The position numbers and the translations under genes are program-made. The notes beneath the pieces were generated by a model. It was not told the DNA's origin and searched no databases. It saw only the letters and a list, made by a program, of their open reading frames with translations. This document shows positions 24,296 through 35,511 of a DNA stretch of 64,000 nt, piece after piece (the first letter of the stretch is position 1; each line of letters starts with the position of its first letter). Where the stretch lies: positions 186,001 to 250,000 of the forward strand of contig JAPFFF010000024.1 of assembly GCA_039105265.1 (NCBI GenBank), written 5' to 3'. Source of the stretch: Tritrichomonas musculus. Taxonomy: Eukaryota; Parabasalia; Tritrichomonadida; Tritrichomonadidae.

Positions 24296-27200
24296 ATGTC
24301 GATTGGTTTATACTCAATTCAATCAAGTGAGGCTGAGACATTAAAATCAAATGGAATAGAAATCAAAGTCGGAGAAGATGAGAATGGAAATAAAATTGTT
24401 CAAATAGAAGATGAAGATGGTTCTTCAGTTTTCTTCAATAACATTTATAATAAAACAGAGATAGATGCTTATATAACCGCAGGTGCAGGTATAAAACCAG
24501 GAGATATAAAAAACTTATATAAGGTCAATATTTATCCAACAGGACAAATCAAGGTGAATGGCAAATTGACCAATGCTTTCACCTTAGAACAGCTTTATAA
24601 ATGTTTGAATGATAATTCAGATGCTATTCAAAACTCTCTAAATCAATTGAAAATAGACGCAACTTTTGATGTAAACCGTGAAATTTCAGACTTAACATTG
24701 AAAGGATTAGATTTTGATCTAAAGAATAAACATTATATCTCAACAGAAAACAATTCAATAAAGACATATAATCAATTAATAAGAGTACTCAATCAGTTTA
24801 TTAAACATTCAAGGGCTATGACGGTTATCAGCCCAGATAATAAACTATTGAAAATGCTCCCCCTTAAAAAAGAGGATGGTGCTCAACTTTTGGATTATTG
24901 GGAGGATAAACGATGCTATTATGAAAAAGAAAAAGTAACCACAATTAATGAGATTATTGAATCATTGAATATCACTCTTGAAAATTTATATAATTGGATG
25001 AAAACATTCAATAATTTGAAAGATTTCGGTTTTGACAGTTCATCAAATATTAAACCAGATGGAAAAGCAAAAGTGATAACGTATGAAGAAACCGAAAAAG
25101 AATCAGAACCATGGTATGGATCATTTTTGACCAAAAATAGAATGAAAACTAAAGAAGAACCTATCACAAATTTTGACCAAATGGTCAATGCAATCAATAC
25201 AAACACAGAAACAATATCTCAAATGCATGAAGATATTATGGAAGGCTTAAATAATCAAGAAGTGACAGTATATAATGAAGCCAATGATGAAATAGAGACA
25301 AAAACTTTAAAAACAAAAACAGTGAACGATAAAGGTGAAATCGAATATGATAATATAGCCAATGTTTTTGAAAAATTGAAGAAGGCCGATAAACAGAATC
25401 AGAATTTTTTCCGTCATATCATGGAGAATTTTAATAAAACTGCTTTGAAAAATATATATAATAATTTTAAACAGACTGTGTTTGGTAAAGATGGAGAAAC
25501 ATATCAGAAGACATATATAGCACATTTTGATGATGATGTTGCTGGTGATAAACATTTTGCCGTTGTCGAAAATTTTGTCGACTTTTTGAAACAATACATT
25601 TCAAATACAAGCAGTTTTGAAGACTGGAAAGAATGGATAGGCAAAAATATAAATAAACAGAAGATAAAAGAGATTTTTGATGGGATAGTTGTTCCAATGA
25701 TAGATGAAGTCGGAAATGCAGAAATCAAAGAATACCATTTTGTCACTGACGCAGATCAAATAATTGACCCTGAAGAAGCCGTTGAAGTGGAAAAATTATG
25801 GGAATGGCTCAAAGAGATAATTCAAAATAAAAAATATACAGCTCCAATACAAACATTTTTATATAACAACTTTTCCAAAGAAAAATTTATTGAAATATTT
25901 AACGGTACAGTTCAATTAATATGGGATAAATCCACAAAAAAAATTATTCATGCAGTTTATCAATTTGTCAATCATCCAATAGAAACGACGGGTGATATCG
26001 TTATTGAAGTGAATAGTGCTTATGAATTTTTGAAAAAATATTATGAAAACCAAACAGAGCTTATGAAAAGTATCCTTACTGTTATTTTGGTTCTTCTTGG
26101 TTCAGGAATTACGGGAATGGTAATCACAAGTGCATTCAAAAAGATTCGTGCCAAAAAAATTGAAAATGGACGTTTAGCATTAAGCACGAGCAATTTTGAA
26201 GGTGGTCAATTGTTGGATATTAATGATGGTATTATCATTGATGGAAATGGAAATGGAAATGATAATAATGATGATGATAATAATGATGACGATATGAGAG
26301 ACCCTAGTTTTCAGGGATGGATCGATACAACAAATAGAAATATTCGAAATATTATTCAGCAACATAATGTTTTAGAAGAAAGAGTCTCAAATATAAGAGA
26401 ATGCAATTGTAATGATAATAATAATAATAATAATAATCAAAGATTTTTTGGCCAAATTTCTCAACAACAACATCTTGACATTCAACAATTAATTCAAAAG
26501 CAAAATCATTTAATAATTGATAATAGTGTCGGCTCTTTTGTTGATGCGATGTTTCAACCAGAAATATATCAAGAAGCAGCAACTCAAGTGAACACGACGA
26601 TAAAAAGACGACGAAAAAAGAAAGAAAAAGTGAATGTAATTGACACATCGCATGATCGTTCTTTTCGAAGAGATGAAAATTATGTTTTTGACATATTAAC
26701 TGATCATTGGGTTCTTCATAATAATTCTAATTTTCAATCTGGTTGGCGAACAAATCTTAATGCACAAAATATGCCACGCAATTTTATCATTGACACTTTT
26801 CATGGTGAATGGGTTGCTGTCGGTGCAGAAAATGGTATTCAAGAATCAAATACAGACTGGAGAACGAATCCTAGTTCAGCATTAGCAACCTTTCTGTTGC
26901 CATCTCAAATAAATGATGGTGTTTTTCGTTGGAGTGATAGATATGATCAATGGACATTTCATGCAAATTATAACTCATATACAAATCAAGATCAAAGTGA
27001 AAGATTAGAATGGCAAAGAGATCAAAGACAACATTTTGGTGATAATTATGTTTGGAATGTTTTTGATCAAGAATGGCAAGAACATGGACAGAATTTTGAA
27101 GCTGGATGGAGAACCAATCATGAATTTGTTCCTCCTGATAACTATGTATGGGATGATTATTTAGAAGAGTGGGTGATGTTATCATATAGAAATAGAGGTT

Positions 27201-30200
27201 TTGACAGAAATTGGAGAAATAGCTATTCAGAGAGTGTGTCAATTATGGTTGAATTATTGAATTCAGGCCGATTTTTAGGAAAAGGCCAAATTGTTCAATA
27301 TGGAGGTGAATGGGTTTGGCGCCATCATGTAGACCCCGTTGATGATATTAAATTATTATCAGATGAAATAGCAGATATTAATATTAATAATAATTTGCCA
27401 GCAAATATTTCAGGAGTGAATTCAGTAAATGAATTATTAGAAAGCTATGATATCAATATTTTGAAAGAAGATGGCCGAACAATTGATGAGAAAAAACCGG
27501 TTTTAGGCAATTTCAATATATTAGCAAATTTGAATGTAAATGGATTAATAAACGGTGTTGATATTGAAAAATTAGCTACGTCATCAGATAAGACAGATTC
27601 ACTTTTTAATATAAAATTTGGAGTTCCAGAATTCAATGTGAAAAATGAAAACGTTGAAGGGGATACAAAAACAATCAATAATGTAAATTATAATATATTG
27701 AAAATTAAAATAAACGATGATGATATTGAACAAAAATTGAAAGCTTTCAATGGGAATATATTCAAAATAATTCTCAGAAAAGATGTTGTTTATGACACAG
27801 AAGGACGATATATCAAAGAATTTTTCATAAGCGTTCATGATAATCATATTCAATGTCCGATAATAGCTTATGATGAAGAATCGAAAGGATATACAAATAA
27901 ATGTTCTGAAGATAGCTCTCAATTTTTCATAGCTTTTGATGAGCGTCTCAATATTGTGCCATATACGTTATGGATGAACGGTGATTTGAGTATAATGAAT
28001 CAAACAAGTCAAGATTTAATTGAATCGAATAAACCAGTTTTTAAGTGCAAAATAATTGAAGCAGATAATTCTCTCAAATTACACAAAAGTGACGTTCATT
28101 ATTTCTATAAGCCTTCAATTATTTCAGAAGATAATGATTATTATAAAATGATTTTTGAAATACCTTCTGATTATACAATACCTCTCAATTTACAATTTAA
28201 ATTCAAAGAATATTGTTTTGGAAATGAATGGGTCTTAACCTGGGATGGAACAAAATGGATGGGCAATAATATTCAAGCAAGAATCGTTGGAAAAGTTGTG
28301 AATAAATTGAATCGAACAAAGATGTCAGAATCTTCTAGACCAGCAAATTCAGTTTTCATTATGATCAAGAAAACTGAAGCAAATGAAAAATTAATCCCAA
28401 AAAGTGAGTCATCACCAGAAAGTTTAATTCATGGACTTTTTCAAAATACATCTAAAAAATTTGAATTAATTAAGAAAGATGGCACGAAAATTGAACCAAA
28501 AAGTTTATATTGGTTTCTTGATGATTCAGAAATAGTTAATGATGAAAGATATCCAGATTATTCAATTGGTAAACTAAATATAATTTGTGATGATTATCCG
28601 AATAATAATTTCAAAATTGAAGAGATTGATGAAATCCATTTAAATATTGAAACACCTGGTTATCCACAATTTACTGTTGCTTATACATTTAAAGCAAATG
28701 GTGTTTTTGTTAATTCAGTCAATAAAAGAGGACATTTTGGTCTTATTCCTCTGAAAGATACAATTGAAAGCCTTGAATTACATTTAGAAGATAGTTTAAT
28801 TGATGACAATAACAGAAATATTGAATTATATCTCAGAAAAGATATTATTAATTCAATAGAAGAAGTCAATTGGGATTCAAAAACAAATGCTTTTGCTTAT
28901 ATTATTAAATCTCAATTCTATGATGTTAGTCCAAACCCAAATGCAGCAACTACTTTGTATACAGATTATAATATCACTTCATCAAAAATAATAACTGCCG
29001 ATAACATCACGACGATGAGAAGTGATTTAAATGTTTTGACAAATAATTTTGATGTTGTTTCATATGATGTTCAAGCTATTTCAAATAAAGTTGATGTTTT
29101 GAATTCAGAAATGGTCGCTATTAATTTAAAAACACAAAATTTAGAATATGATGAAAAAAATACACGAATGATTTCTTATGTCGCATTAGCTTTTGGTATA
29201 GCAGGGACAGTTGGAAGTGCCATATCTATCGGAATGTCAATTAACCCTAACTTCATCAAATTTCCCACTAAAACTGTTTCCAATGCAGGCCAAACAACAA
29301 CCAGAGGCGGTGGAATTTTGCAAAGAATTCAGAACTTTTTTAGAGAATGGTGGTATAGAAGAGCCGGCTATCGTAATCTTGGTGATATGGAATTGTTTGA
29401 TAACCCAGGGATTACTCGTTCAATACAATCAACAACTGATTTAACACCACTTTTTGAATGGTGCGATAAAGAATATGAACCATTACCTGATGAAACATTT
29501 GATGATGATTTTGATGACCCTACGAAAGCAGTTTTATCCATAAGAGCAACAGAAGAAATGTGTAATCAATTCAGAGATAGTTTGAAGAGACCTTTCAAAT
29601 TATTGGCCTCAAAGGTCGAAGAGATTGAGAGTAGTGATTTTATTTCAAAAAGTGATTTGAAAAGAGACGATACAATTGATATTAATGGCAAATTAATTGA
29701 TGGCAAAATACATTTAGAAGCTGAGGATACAATAAGTGAAGGAATTATCAAAGTCAGGATTATGATCATGAAAGTAAGCGAATATAATGATATAGACTAT
29801 GAAGAGAATTATCCAATAATTCATATATCAAATGGAGAGATATCGAACTATGAGGGCACAGAGAACTTTCCAACTGCATCTCTCCAAGACAAAACTATAA
29901 TTATTGATAACCCAAAGAGTCATAGAATTAGTGCAATCAGCATCAAAGAGAACACAGCGATAAGAAGTATGAAATATTCTGTAAATGATATAGCATATAT
30001 GAGTGACATTGATGCGCTTAATAAAAAGATTGATCAAATAGAAGAAAACTCACATACAAACGATGAAAACATAGCAAAAATAATGAATACATATCCTACT
30101 GTTGATGAGGTTAATGATGTACTAAAGGAGTATACATTAAAGAAAGACATTAGCAAATATAGAGAGAAAAATGATTTGATATACAAAGAATCTATTGAAG

Positions 30201-30913
30201 TGCCATTTGAAAATGTACAAGATAGTTCAGGATCATGGGAGGTCAAAATAAAATTGAATAGTGGAATTCGCCTTGTTGGAACAATTTCAAATAACGATGG
30301 CTTTGTAAAAGAGTTTGATTATTTGTTTGATTATAATGGTGATATTACTGAAGATGGAGATGTTAATGTCGCTTTTGAAATTGACGGAACAACTTATTAC
30401 TTAACTTATTATAAAAGTGATAGTAATGGTCTGTGCTTTTATATCGATAACGGGGAAGACTATTTTGATACCAAATTAATATTAGCCGAAAAAATATTGA
30501 AACAGGATGAAATAGCTTTAAAGAGTGATATTACATCATTATTGGATGACTTATATTGGAGAATATTTTATTCAGGATTTCACAAATCATATTATGAGGA
30601 TATCCCAGAATTATGCTGGTATTCTTACGATACTAGTTCTAAAAAATTAATTGTATGCGTCGAATATAATAGTTTATATATGGAAATGTTATTTATATTT
30701 TACGATTCAAATGAAAAGAAACATTATGTTAGAGTTAATTATAGTGAAGGATTTGCAGTACTAGATGAAATATATGGTGAAGATAAACTTAGAGAATCCA
30801 ATAGAAAAAGAGATTTTGAATATGATTTTTATAATATCGATTTTCAATTAAAGGGATCTGGAAATATACCATTTACTGAATATTATCTCAAGCAAGTCAA
30901 AGCCACACCATAA
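24296..30913 (+). CDS. Giant fibre-like/adhesin-like protein, 2205 residues
   Basis: The largest gene of the element and its last before the right terminus. The start holds YNKTEIDAYI, a motif of trimeric phage and viral fibres, and similar KSD motifs (ISKSDLKRDD, ALKSDITSLL) recur towards the end. Hydrophobic membrane-like segments lie near residue 590 (ILTVILVLLGSGITGMVI) and near 1625 (YVALAFGIAGTVGSAISIGM). Residues about 795-1010 hold six or so Trp-rich repeats (YVFDILTDHWV, YVWNVFDQEW, YVWDDYLEEWV). Long Asn/Asp runs occur near 640-700. By size and repeat type it could be an attachment fibre or surface protein of the virion. It could alternatively be an adhesin expressed by the host cell. 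Confidence 0.65.
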   Translation: MSIGLYSIQSSEAETLKSNGIEIKVGEDENGNKIVQIEDEDGSSVFFNNIYNKTEIDAYITAGAGIKPGDIKNLYKVNIYPTGQIKVNGKLTNAFTLEQLYKCLNDNSDAIQNSLNQLKIDATFDVNREISDLTLKGLDFDLKNKHYISTENNSIKTYNQLIRVLNQFIKHSRAMTVISPDNKLLKMLPLKKEDGAQLLDYWEDKRCYYEKEKVTTINEIIESLNITLENLYNWMKTFNNLKDFGFDSSSNIKPDGKAKVITYEETEKESEPWYGSFLTKNRMKTKEEPITNFDQMVNAINTNTETISQMHEDIMEGLNNQEVTVYNEANDEIETKTLKTKTVNDKGEIEYDNIANVFEKLKKADKQNQNFFRHIMENFNKTALKNIYNNFKQTVFGKDGETYQKTYIAHFDDDVAGDKHFAVVENFVDFLKQYISNTSSFEDWKEWIGKNINKQKIKEIFDGIVVPMIDEVGNAEIKEYHFVTDADQIIDPEEAVEVEKLWEWLKEIIQNKKYTAPIQTFLYNNFSKEKFIEIFNGTVQLIWDKSTKKIIHAVYQFVNHPIETTGDIVIEVNSAYEFLKKYYENQTELMKSILTVILVLLGSGITGMVITSAFKKIRAKKIENGRLALSTSNFEGGQLLDINDGIIIDGNGNGNDNNDDDNNDDDMRDPSFQGWIDTTNRNIRNIIQQHNVLEERVSNIRECNCNDNNNNNNNQRFFGQISQQQHLDIQQLIQKQNHLIIDNSVGSFVDAMFQPEIYQEAATQVNTTIKRRRKKKEKVNVIDTSHDRSFRRDENYVFDILTDHWVLHNNSNFQSGWRTNLNAQNMPRNFIIDTFHGEWVAVGAENGIQESNTDWRTNPSSALATFLLPSQINDGVFRWSDRYDQWTFHANYNSYTNQDQSERLEWQRDQRQHFGDNYVWNVFDQEWQEHGQNFEAGWRTNHEFVPPDNYVWDDYLEEWVMLSYRNRGFDRNWRNSYSESVSIMVELLNSGRFLGKGQIVQYGGEWVWRHHVDPVDDIKLLSDEIADININNNLPANISGVNSVNELLESYDINILKEDGRTIDEKKPVLGNFNILANLNVNGLINGVDIEKLATSSDKTDSLFNIKFGVPEFNVKNENVEGDTKTINNVNYNILKIKINDDDIEQKLKAFNGNIFKIILRKDVVYDTEGRYIKEFFISVHDNHIQCPIIAYDEESKGYTNKCSEDSSQFFIAFDERLNIVPYTLWMNGDLSIMNQTSQDLIESNKPVFKCKIIEADNSLKLHKSDVHYFYKPSIISEDNDYYKMIFEIPSDYTIPLNLQFKFKEYCFGNEWVLTWDGTKWMGNNIQARIVGKVVNKLNRTKMSESSRPANSVFIMIKKTEANEKLIPKSESSPESLIHGLFQNTSKKFELIKKDGTKIEPKSLYWFLDDSEIVNDERYPDYSIGKLNIICDDYPNNNFKIEEIDEIHLNIETPGYPQFTVAYTFKANGVFVNSVNKRGHFGLIPLKDTIESLELHLEDSLIDDNNRNIELYLRKDIINSIEEVNWDSKTNAFAYIIKSQFYDVSPNPNAATTLYTDYNITSSKIITADNITTMRSDLNVLTNNFDVVSYDVQAISNKVDVLNSEMVAINLKTQNLEYDEKNTRMISYVALAFGIAGTVGSAISIGMSINPNFIKFPTKTVSNAGQTTTRGGGILQRIQNFFREWWYRRAGYRNLGDMELFDNPGITRSIQSTTDLTPLFEWCDKEYEPLPDETFDDDFDDPTKAVLSIRATEEMCNQFRDSLKRPFKLLASKVEEIESSDFISKSDLKRDDTIDINGKLIDGKIHLEAEDTISEGIIKVRIMIMKVSEYNDIDYEENYPIIHISNGEISNYEGTENFPTASLQDKTIIIDNPKSHRISAISIKENTAIRSMKYSVNDIAYMSDIDALNKKIDQIEENSHTNDENIAKIMNTYPTVDEVNDVLKEYTLKKDISKYREKNDLIYKESIEVPFENVQDSSGSWEVKIKLNSGIRLVGTISNNDGFVKEFDYLFDYNGDITEDGDVNVAFEIDGTTYYLTYYKSDSNGLCFYIDNGEDYFDTKLILAEKILKQDEIALKSDITSLLDDLYWRIFYSGFHKSYYEDIPELCWYSYDTSSKKLIVCVEYNSLYMEMLFIFYDSNEKKHYVRVNYSEGFAVLDEIYGEDKLRESNRKRDFEYDFYNIDFQLKGSGNIPFTEYYLKQVKATP

Positions 30914-30948
30914 AAGAGGCTTGCATTTTTTTTTGTTTACAGACCCCC

Positions 30949-31014
30949 GGTGAAATCATCGGCGCAGTTAGGTCTGGGCGACCGTTAAGGGCGCACAGCC
31001 TAACGTATACTACT
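30949..31014 (-). repeat. Right terminal inverted repeat of the inner Maverick
   Basis: 66-bp exact reverse complement of 5025-5090, ending ...CGTATACTACT. The next base onward is outer-Maverick protease sequence. Confidence 0.95.
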
Positions 31015-32087
31015 ATGATGCATTACCGCCACCTCAAGAAGAGCCATCACAAAACAAAACAATCTTTCAGAAAAAGTCATCGTCTTCGGCCAAACCTATA
31101 CTTAAAAAGTTGGCATCTTCATCGTCTTCTTCTCAAACATCTACATTATCATCAAGCGGTACATCAAGAGCGCCATCTCCTCCCCCACCCCCACAAACAT
31201 CCCCTCAATCATCAAAACAAACATCAAGGCACACATCAAGACCACCAACACCTCCAATGGATCTAGACCAATTTATTGATTATAATGCAATCACTGATAA
31301 TAATTCGCAATTAGAATCAAAAGAAGTATATCCATATCTAAAACTATTAGTAGAAAAAGGAAAAAAGGTGAAAAGAATAGGACATGTAGCCTTATTGCCT
31401 CCTGATTGGTTTTATTATCTATATGAGAATCCGAAACAAGAAGCAGTGGACTCTCTCTTTGAGTATCTTAGTAAAGCTCCACAGTTTAATAAGAAACCAA
31501 TTGATTATTATGATTGCATTGTAATTCCTGCTGAACTAGAGGAACATTGGATATTAATAGTAATCGATAATGGCAATAAAGATATCGGTGTATATGATTC
31601 AAACATGAAAGCATACCCAGATATCGGTAAAATAATAAATAAATTCTTGAAATCACAAGGCATTAATCAGAAATATCCAATGAGATATAATCGTGTTCCT
31701 AAACAAAATAATGATATTGATTGTGCTATATTAATGATGCAAAATGCAAGGATATTATTGCATGATGGTAAATGGCCTTATCCAATAGATGACGTACCTA
31801 ATATTAGACAAAGAATTGCACGTGAATTAAAGAGCAAATCATTAGAAACAGCTCCCCTCCCACCTACACCACCCAGTTTTCAAAAACATTCTAACAACAC
31901 AGAAAAACCGACTCTCCCCAAAAAAAAAATGAGTCAAGCTGAGAAGGAAAGAATCGAACAAGAGACTTATAATTATTTTATTAAAAAAGGTGCATATCAT
32001 TTAGCTAAATCATATAAATACCCTTATTGGAATGTTCATGAAGATGTAGAATCTGGTGTACCAAAAGATAAATCAAAAAGAATGTAA
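31015..32087 (+). pseudogene. 3' piece of the outer Maverick protease gene
   Basis: Carries the Ser/Pro-rich linker and the whole adenain-like catalytic domain (EEHWILIV, VYDSN, VPKQNND, DIDCAIL), nearly identical to the inner copy. It is cut from its 5' piece by the inner element. The outer gene does not resume at the exact point where it was left, so target DNA seems to have been lost at the insertion. Confidence 0.85.
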
Positions 32088-32112
32088 ATTAAAAATTTTT
32101 CAATAAATAAAA

Positions 32113-32481
32113 ATGCCAGAATTAATTTTGCCAATTGAATGTTCACTTTATTTTAATAAAACATTGAAAAAGACAGAAATATCTGAATTATCAGAAATTT
32201 GTAAATCAAAGTTTAAATTATCAAACAAAAAAATAATCTTTACTGATTGGGCAAAGAAATTTGATTGGGATGATTATGAGGACGTTAAAGAAATATTGAA
32301 TTTAGTGGCCAAATATTGTTCAGTACATAAAATCACACTTTTTGGATCGATAATTGGTTATATAGGTGAAAGGAATGAAAATATGGTCAAATCAAAAGCC
32401 TATCAGATTCAATTGAAAAAGGGAGATATAATTCCAAAGGAAATAATTCTTCATGCTAGTAAACCAAGAAAGAATAAGTAA
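32113..32481 (+). CDS. Unknown 122-residue Maverick protein (outer copy)
   Basis: Identical in protein sequence to the inner copy at 7298-7666. It looks whole. Its unchanged state, next to damaged neighbours, reflects youth of the copy rather than demonstrated function. Confidence 0.75.
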   Translation: MPELILPIECSLYFNKTLKKTEISELSEICKSKFKLSNKKIIFTDWAKKFDWDDYEDVKEILNLVAKYCSVHKITLFGSIIGYIGERNENMVKSKAYQIQLKKGDIIPKEIILHASKPRKNK

Positions 32482-32501
32482 GATATTTATTTTTAGTCAA
32501 A

Positions 32502-33465
32502 ATGGAGTTACCGCCAAGAGTTAAAACACAACACCCTAATCGTGAAAATATTGTACATGATGCTAACGTTCCTGTCCCAATTGAGACTGCTTTTTTCTTA
32601 GAGGACTCACAAAGAGATCCAAGCAAATTTAATCGTTTTTATTTAAATTTTCCTGGTGATTGGTCAACGTCAAACAAAGGCGAAACAATTGTGGGTGTAA
32701 GGTCAATATGGCTCGTTTCAAAAAGACGAAAACTTGAATTCACCATCTCAATTGCTAAATATTTAAAGGTTTCATTTGATAAAATACCTGGATTCAGTAT
32801 ACACGATAGAATTAAATCTATGACTTCATCTCTTTATCAGGATGATTTAAAAATCAAAGAAATAAAAGTAATTGACTGGCTCTCAACAGAAAGAGATTTC
32901 AGAGGATTTTTTGAAGCAGTCCACAATGCTTTGAAATCATATATCTCAATATGGTGGAATAGCATCACTAACGCATTTGAACAATCTGATATTGATGTTT
33001 TGAATAGAGACATACAAACTGATGGTTATTATGACGAAAAAGGTTTTCATGAAAAAATATATTCTGAACGAAACAATAATTCTTTAGATAAATACGGTTG
33101 TGCTTTCAAAATAACTGAAATGAATAAAGATTTTGAGGAAGTATTCAATATTGGTGACGGACCTACTCAAAATAGAAAAGGAAAATATAATTTGTATGAA
33201 AATGAATTAATTTTTGATAATATTTGGGATCGTCATTCATGTAAAGTTTATTCTTCACTTGGCTAAAAATCATTACATAATTATATCGGTAATTCACAAA
33301 TTTATTATAATCCTATCAAATATTTTAAATTGAATTCCTCTGATCAACGGTTTTGGATTGAATTATATTCTGCCAGACAATACAATGCCCCCGTTAAATT
33401 ACCCAATGGAGAAACTTTTGTCATGGAAATGCAGTTCTTGCCTTATAATAAGATGTTATACGTTT
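32502..33465 (+). pseudogene. Minor-capsid-like gene (outer copy, broken)
   Basis: Counterpart of the inner gene at 7687-8658. It is broken by about one change. The 5' ~240 bp and the 3' third are nearly identical to the inner copy. A central patch (about 32740-32870, and smaller differences up to 33210) is strongly different, including FDKIPGFSIHDRIKSMTS in place of an unrelated-looking inner segment. Confidence 0.7.
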
Positions 33466-33477
33466 AATTTATAAAAA

Positions 33478-34620
33478 ATGACATCACTTGCAGAATTATA
33501 CAAGGAATATCCATACCGTGGTCCAGCTTTTGATAAACATGCACTTGAAAAAGGTTATTCGAAAAAAGAGATAAGGAAATTTCAATCAGAATCCGTTGTT
33601 CATGATCAAAAAGTGCCAACTCCTAAATATATATCTATCGTATCGTCTCATTCCGGAGGTTTTCAGATGGATACGTTTATAAACGATAAAGGAGCTAACG
33701 GTTTGAATTATTTGATGCTTATCAATATAAATACCCGTAAAGCTTATGCATATCCGATGAGAGGGAAAGGGGCGTTACAGGTCAAATCAGCATTGAATAA
33801 ATTCATCAAGGAAGAACCAAATTGCCATTCAATCGCTTCAGATCAAGATGCTGCTTATTTATCAGACGAAGTGACATCTTGGATGAAAAGTCATAAAATT
33901 ATATATACGACTACAACGGATGATAATCACAATAATTTAGGAATAATAAACCGTTTTATGAGAACGATAAGAGATTTAGCCGTTAACAAAAATTTGTTAG
34001 ATGCCGATATATGGAAAGATATATCAAAAGAAGGTGAATTATCACACAAACCTACAAGAAATATTTCACCAAAAGAAATGCAGTCATTAATGTCAGCATA
34101 TAATGAATCATATCATACTAAAATAAAAACAGCCCCCAATAAAATGACAGCCAAAGACGAACAGAAATATATTTTGAAAAATAAAACGCAAGCAAACCCT
34201 TATGATTTCAAAGAAGGTGATAAAGTACGTATCGTAGAAGAAAAAACGATTAAAAATAAAAAACGAAGAATGGTTAGCAATCAAGCATATATAGTTGATT
34301 CAAAATCTGGTAATTTATTCAAAATTGCTGCTAACGATAGATCTGTGAACGATTATCCTGGATATAAAATAGTTAAGGCGAAAGGATTTGTTCCTATGGC
34401 CAAAACATTGAAAGACGGCAAAAGAGGGAACATAGAGGAGATTTTAGGGTATAATAATGCAAATGACCAATACAAGGTCAAATGGGATGATGGAAGTCAG
34501 GGGTATACATATGCCAAAAGTATGAGAGAAGGAAATCCAACAATATTATCACGTTTAGAACGAATGTATTGGGTGAAAACAGGTGAAAACATACCAGTTA
34601 AAATCAGAAAATACATTTAA
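33478..34620 (+). CDS. Maverick integrase (outer copy)
   Basis: 380 residues, frame looks whole. It differs from the inner copy at a handful of residues. The same DDE-core segments (QMDTFIND, ASDQDAAY) and the same chromo-like tail are visible. The element around it is broken, so it could act only in trans. Confidence 0.88.
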   Translation: MTSLAELYKEYPYRGPAFDKHALEKGYSKKEIRKFQSESVVHDQKVPTPKYISIVSSHSGGFQMDTFINDKGANGLNYLMLININTRKAYAYPMRGKGALQVKSALNKFIKEEPNCHSIASDQDAAYLSDEVTSWMKSHKIIYTTTTDDNHNNLGIINRFMRTIRDLAVNKNLLDADIWKDISKEGELSHKPTRNISPKEMQSLMSAYNESYHTKIKTAPNKMTAKDEQKYILKNKTQANPYDFKEGDKVRIVEEKTIKNKKRRMVSNQAYIVDSKSGNLFKIAANDRSVNDYPGYKIVKAKGFVPMAKTLKDGKRGNIEEILGYNNANDQYKVKWDDGSQGYTYAKSMREGNPTILSRLERMYWVKTGENIPVKIRKYI

Positions 34621-34634
34621 TTATTCTAAATCAA

Positions 34635-35492
34635 ATGAAAGGAAATATTATTCAAAAAGTTGAAGAATTAATCAATGAGACACTCAGAAAAAGTATGAGA
34701 GAAATTGAGGGTGCTTTGATCAAACCATTATCAGAAAATTATCCGTTTTCATCAAATGGGATATACTTTTTGATTGGACGTCCTGGTGCTGGCAAAAGTT
34801 ATTGGATTTGGCGCCATATTATGATTACAGAAAGATTATTTAAACATCCATATTATCATAAAATTTATTTCTGCTCAACGTCTGGTAAAATGGATAAAAC
34901 CGCCGAAGTTTTGAATAAAAAGATTCAAACAAAAATAATTTATGTCTCAGAAAAACAATTAATGAGCGTTCTTCAGAAACATTTGAAAAGGAAAATAAAA
35001 TATTATGCACTTGTCAAACATATCCTCTCAAAAATGAAAGAAACGTCTGATGAGATGAGGCGTTTAATTGAAAAGCATCATTTAACTGACATTCAAGATA
35101 AAATCATTTATATTGCCAGTAAGCTTTGTAAATATGGAACCGCCTCTTATCCATTCAATACTCTGCTTATTCTTGATGATTGTGCTGGTTCAGATTTATT
35201 GAAAAACGGTAATTCAGAATTTATTAAATTATTGACAAAGACAAGACATTATAACATAACGTGCATAATGGCATTTCAAACGATAAGATTTGTGCACATA
35301 AATGCTAAACGTATGGCAACCGATATTATCTGTTATAGCGGTTATTCAGAAGAAGATTTCACATCTTTATTGCAGCAAACAAATAACAACTTAAATACAA
35401 AGGCAACTGTGCAAGAATACTTGCAACATAGAGAACCGCATGACAAATTTATCATGAACATAACTGCAAACAAATACTATTTTGAATCTTAA
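34635..35492 (+). CDS. Packaging ATPase (outer copy)
   Basis: 285 residues, frame looks whole; GRPGAGKS Walker A and ILDDCAG Walker B retained. Two residues differ from the inner copy. Confidence 0.88.
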   Translation: MKGNIIQKVEELINETLRKSMREIEGALIKPLSENYPFSSNGIYFLIGRPGAGKSYWIWRHIMITERLFKHPYYHKIYFCSTSGKMDKTAEVLNKKIQTKIIYVSEKQLMSVLQKHLKRKIKYYALVKHILSKMKETSDEMRRLIEKHHLTDIQDKIIYIASKLCKYGTASYPFNTLLILDDCAGSDLLKNGNSEFIKLLTKTRHYNITCIMAFQTIRFVHINAKRMATDIICYSGYSEEDFTSLLQQTNNNLNTKATVQEYLQHREPHDKFIMNITANKYYFES

Positions 35493-35511
35493 ACGTTTTA
35501 TTGAATTTTAA

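Larger units (their letters stand above)
5025..31014. mobile_element. Inner Maverick/Polinton, nearly whole, 26 kb
   Basis: A 25,990-bp element with 66-bp terminal inverted repeats starting AG and ending CT, as Polintons do. It carries about 20 genes: HUH Rep-like, HNH, protease, minor-capsid-like, integrase, packaging ATPase, major capsid protein, SF3 helicase, bZIP-like, DNA polymerase B, a 2205-residue fibre-like gene and several unknowns. Almost all frames look open; one small coiled-coil gene looks shorter than its counterpart in the outer copy. It sits inside the protease gene of an older element of the same family. It looks recently inserted. Confidence 0.93.
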
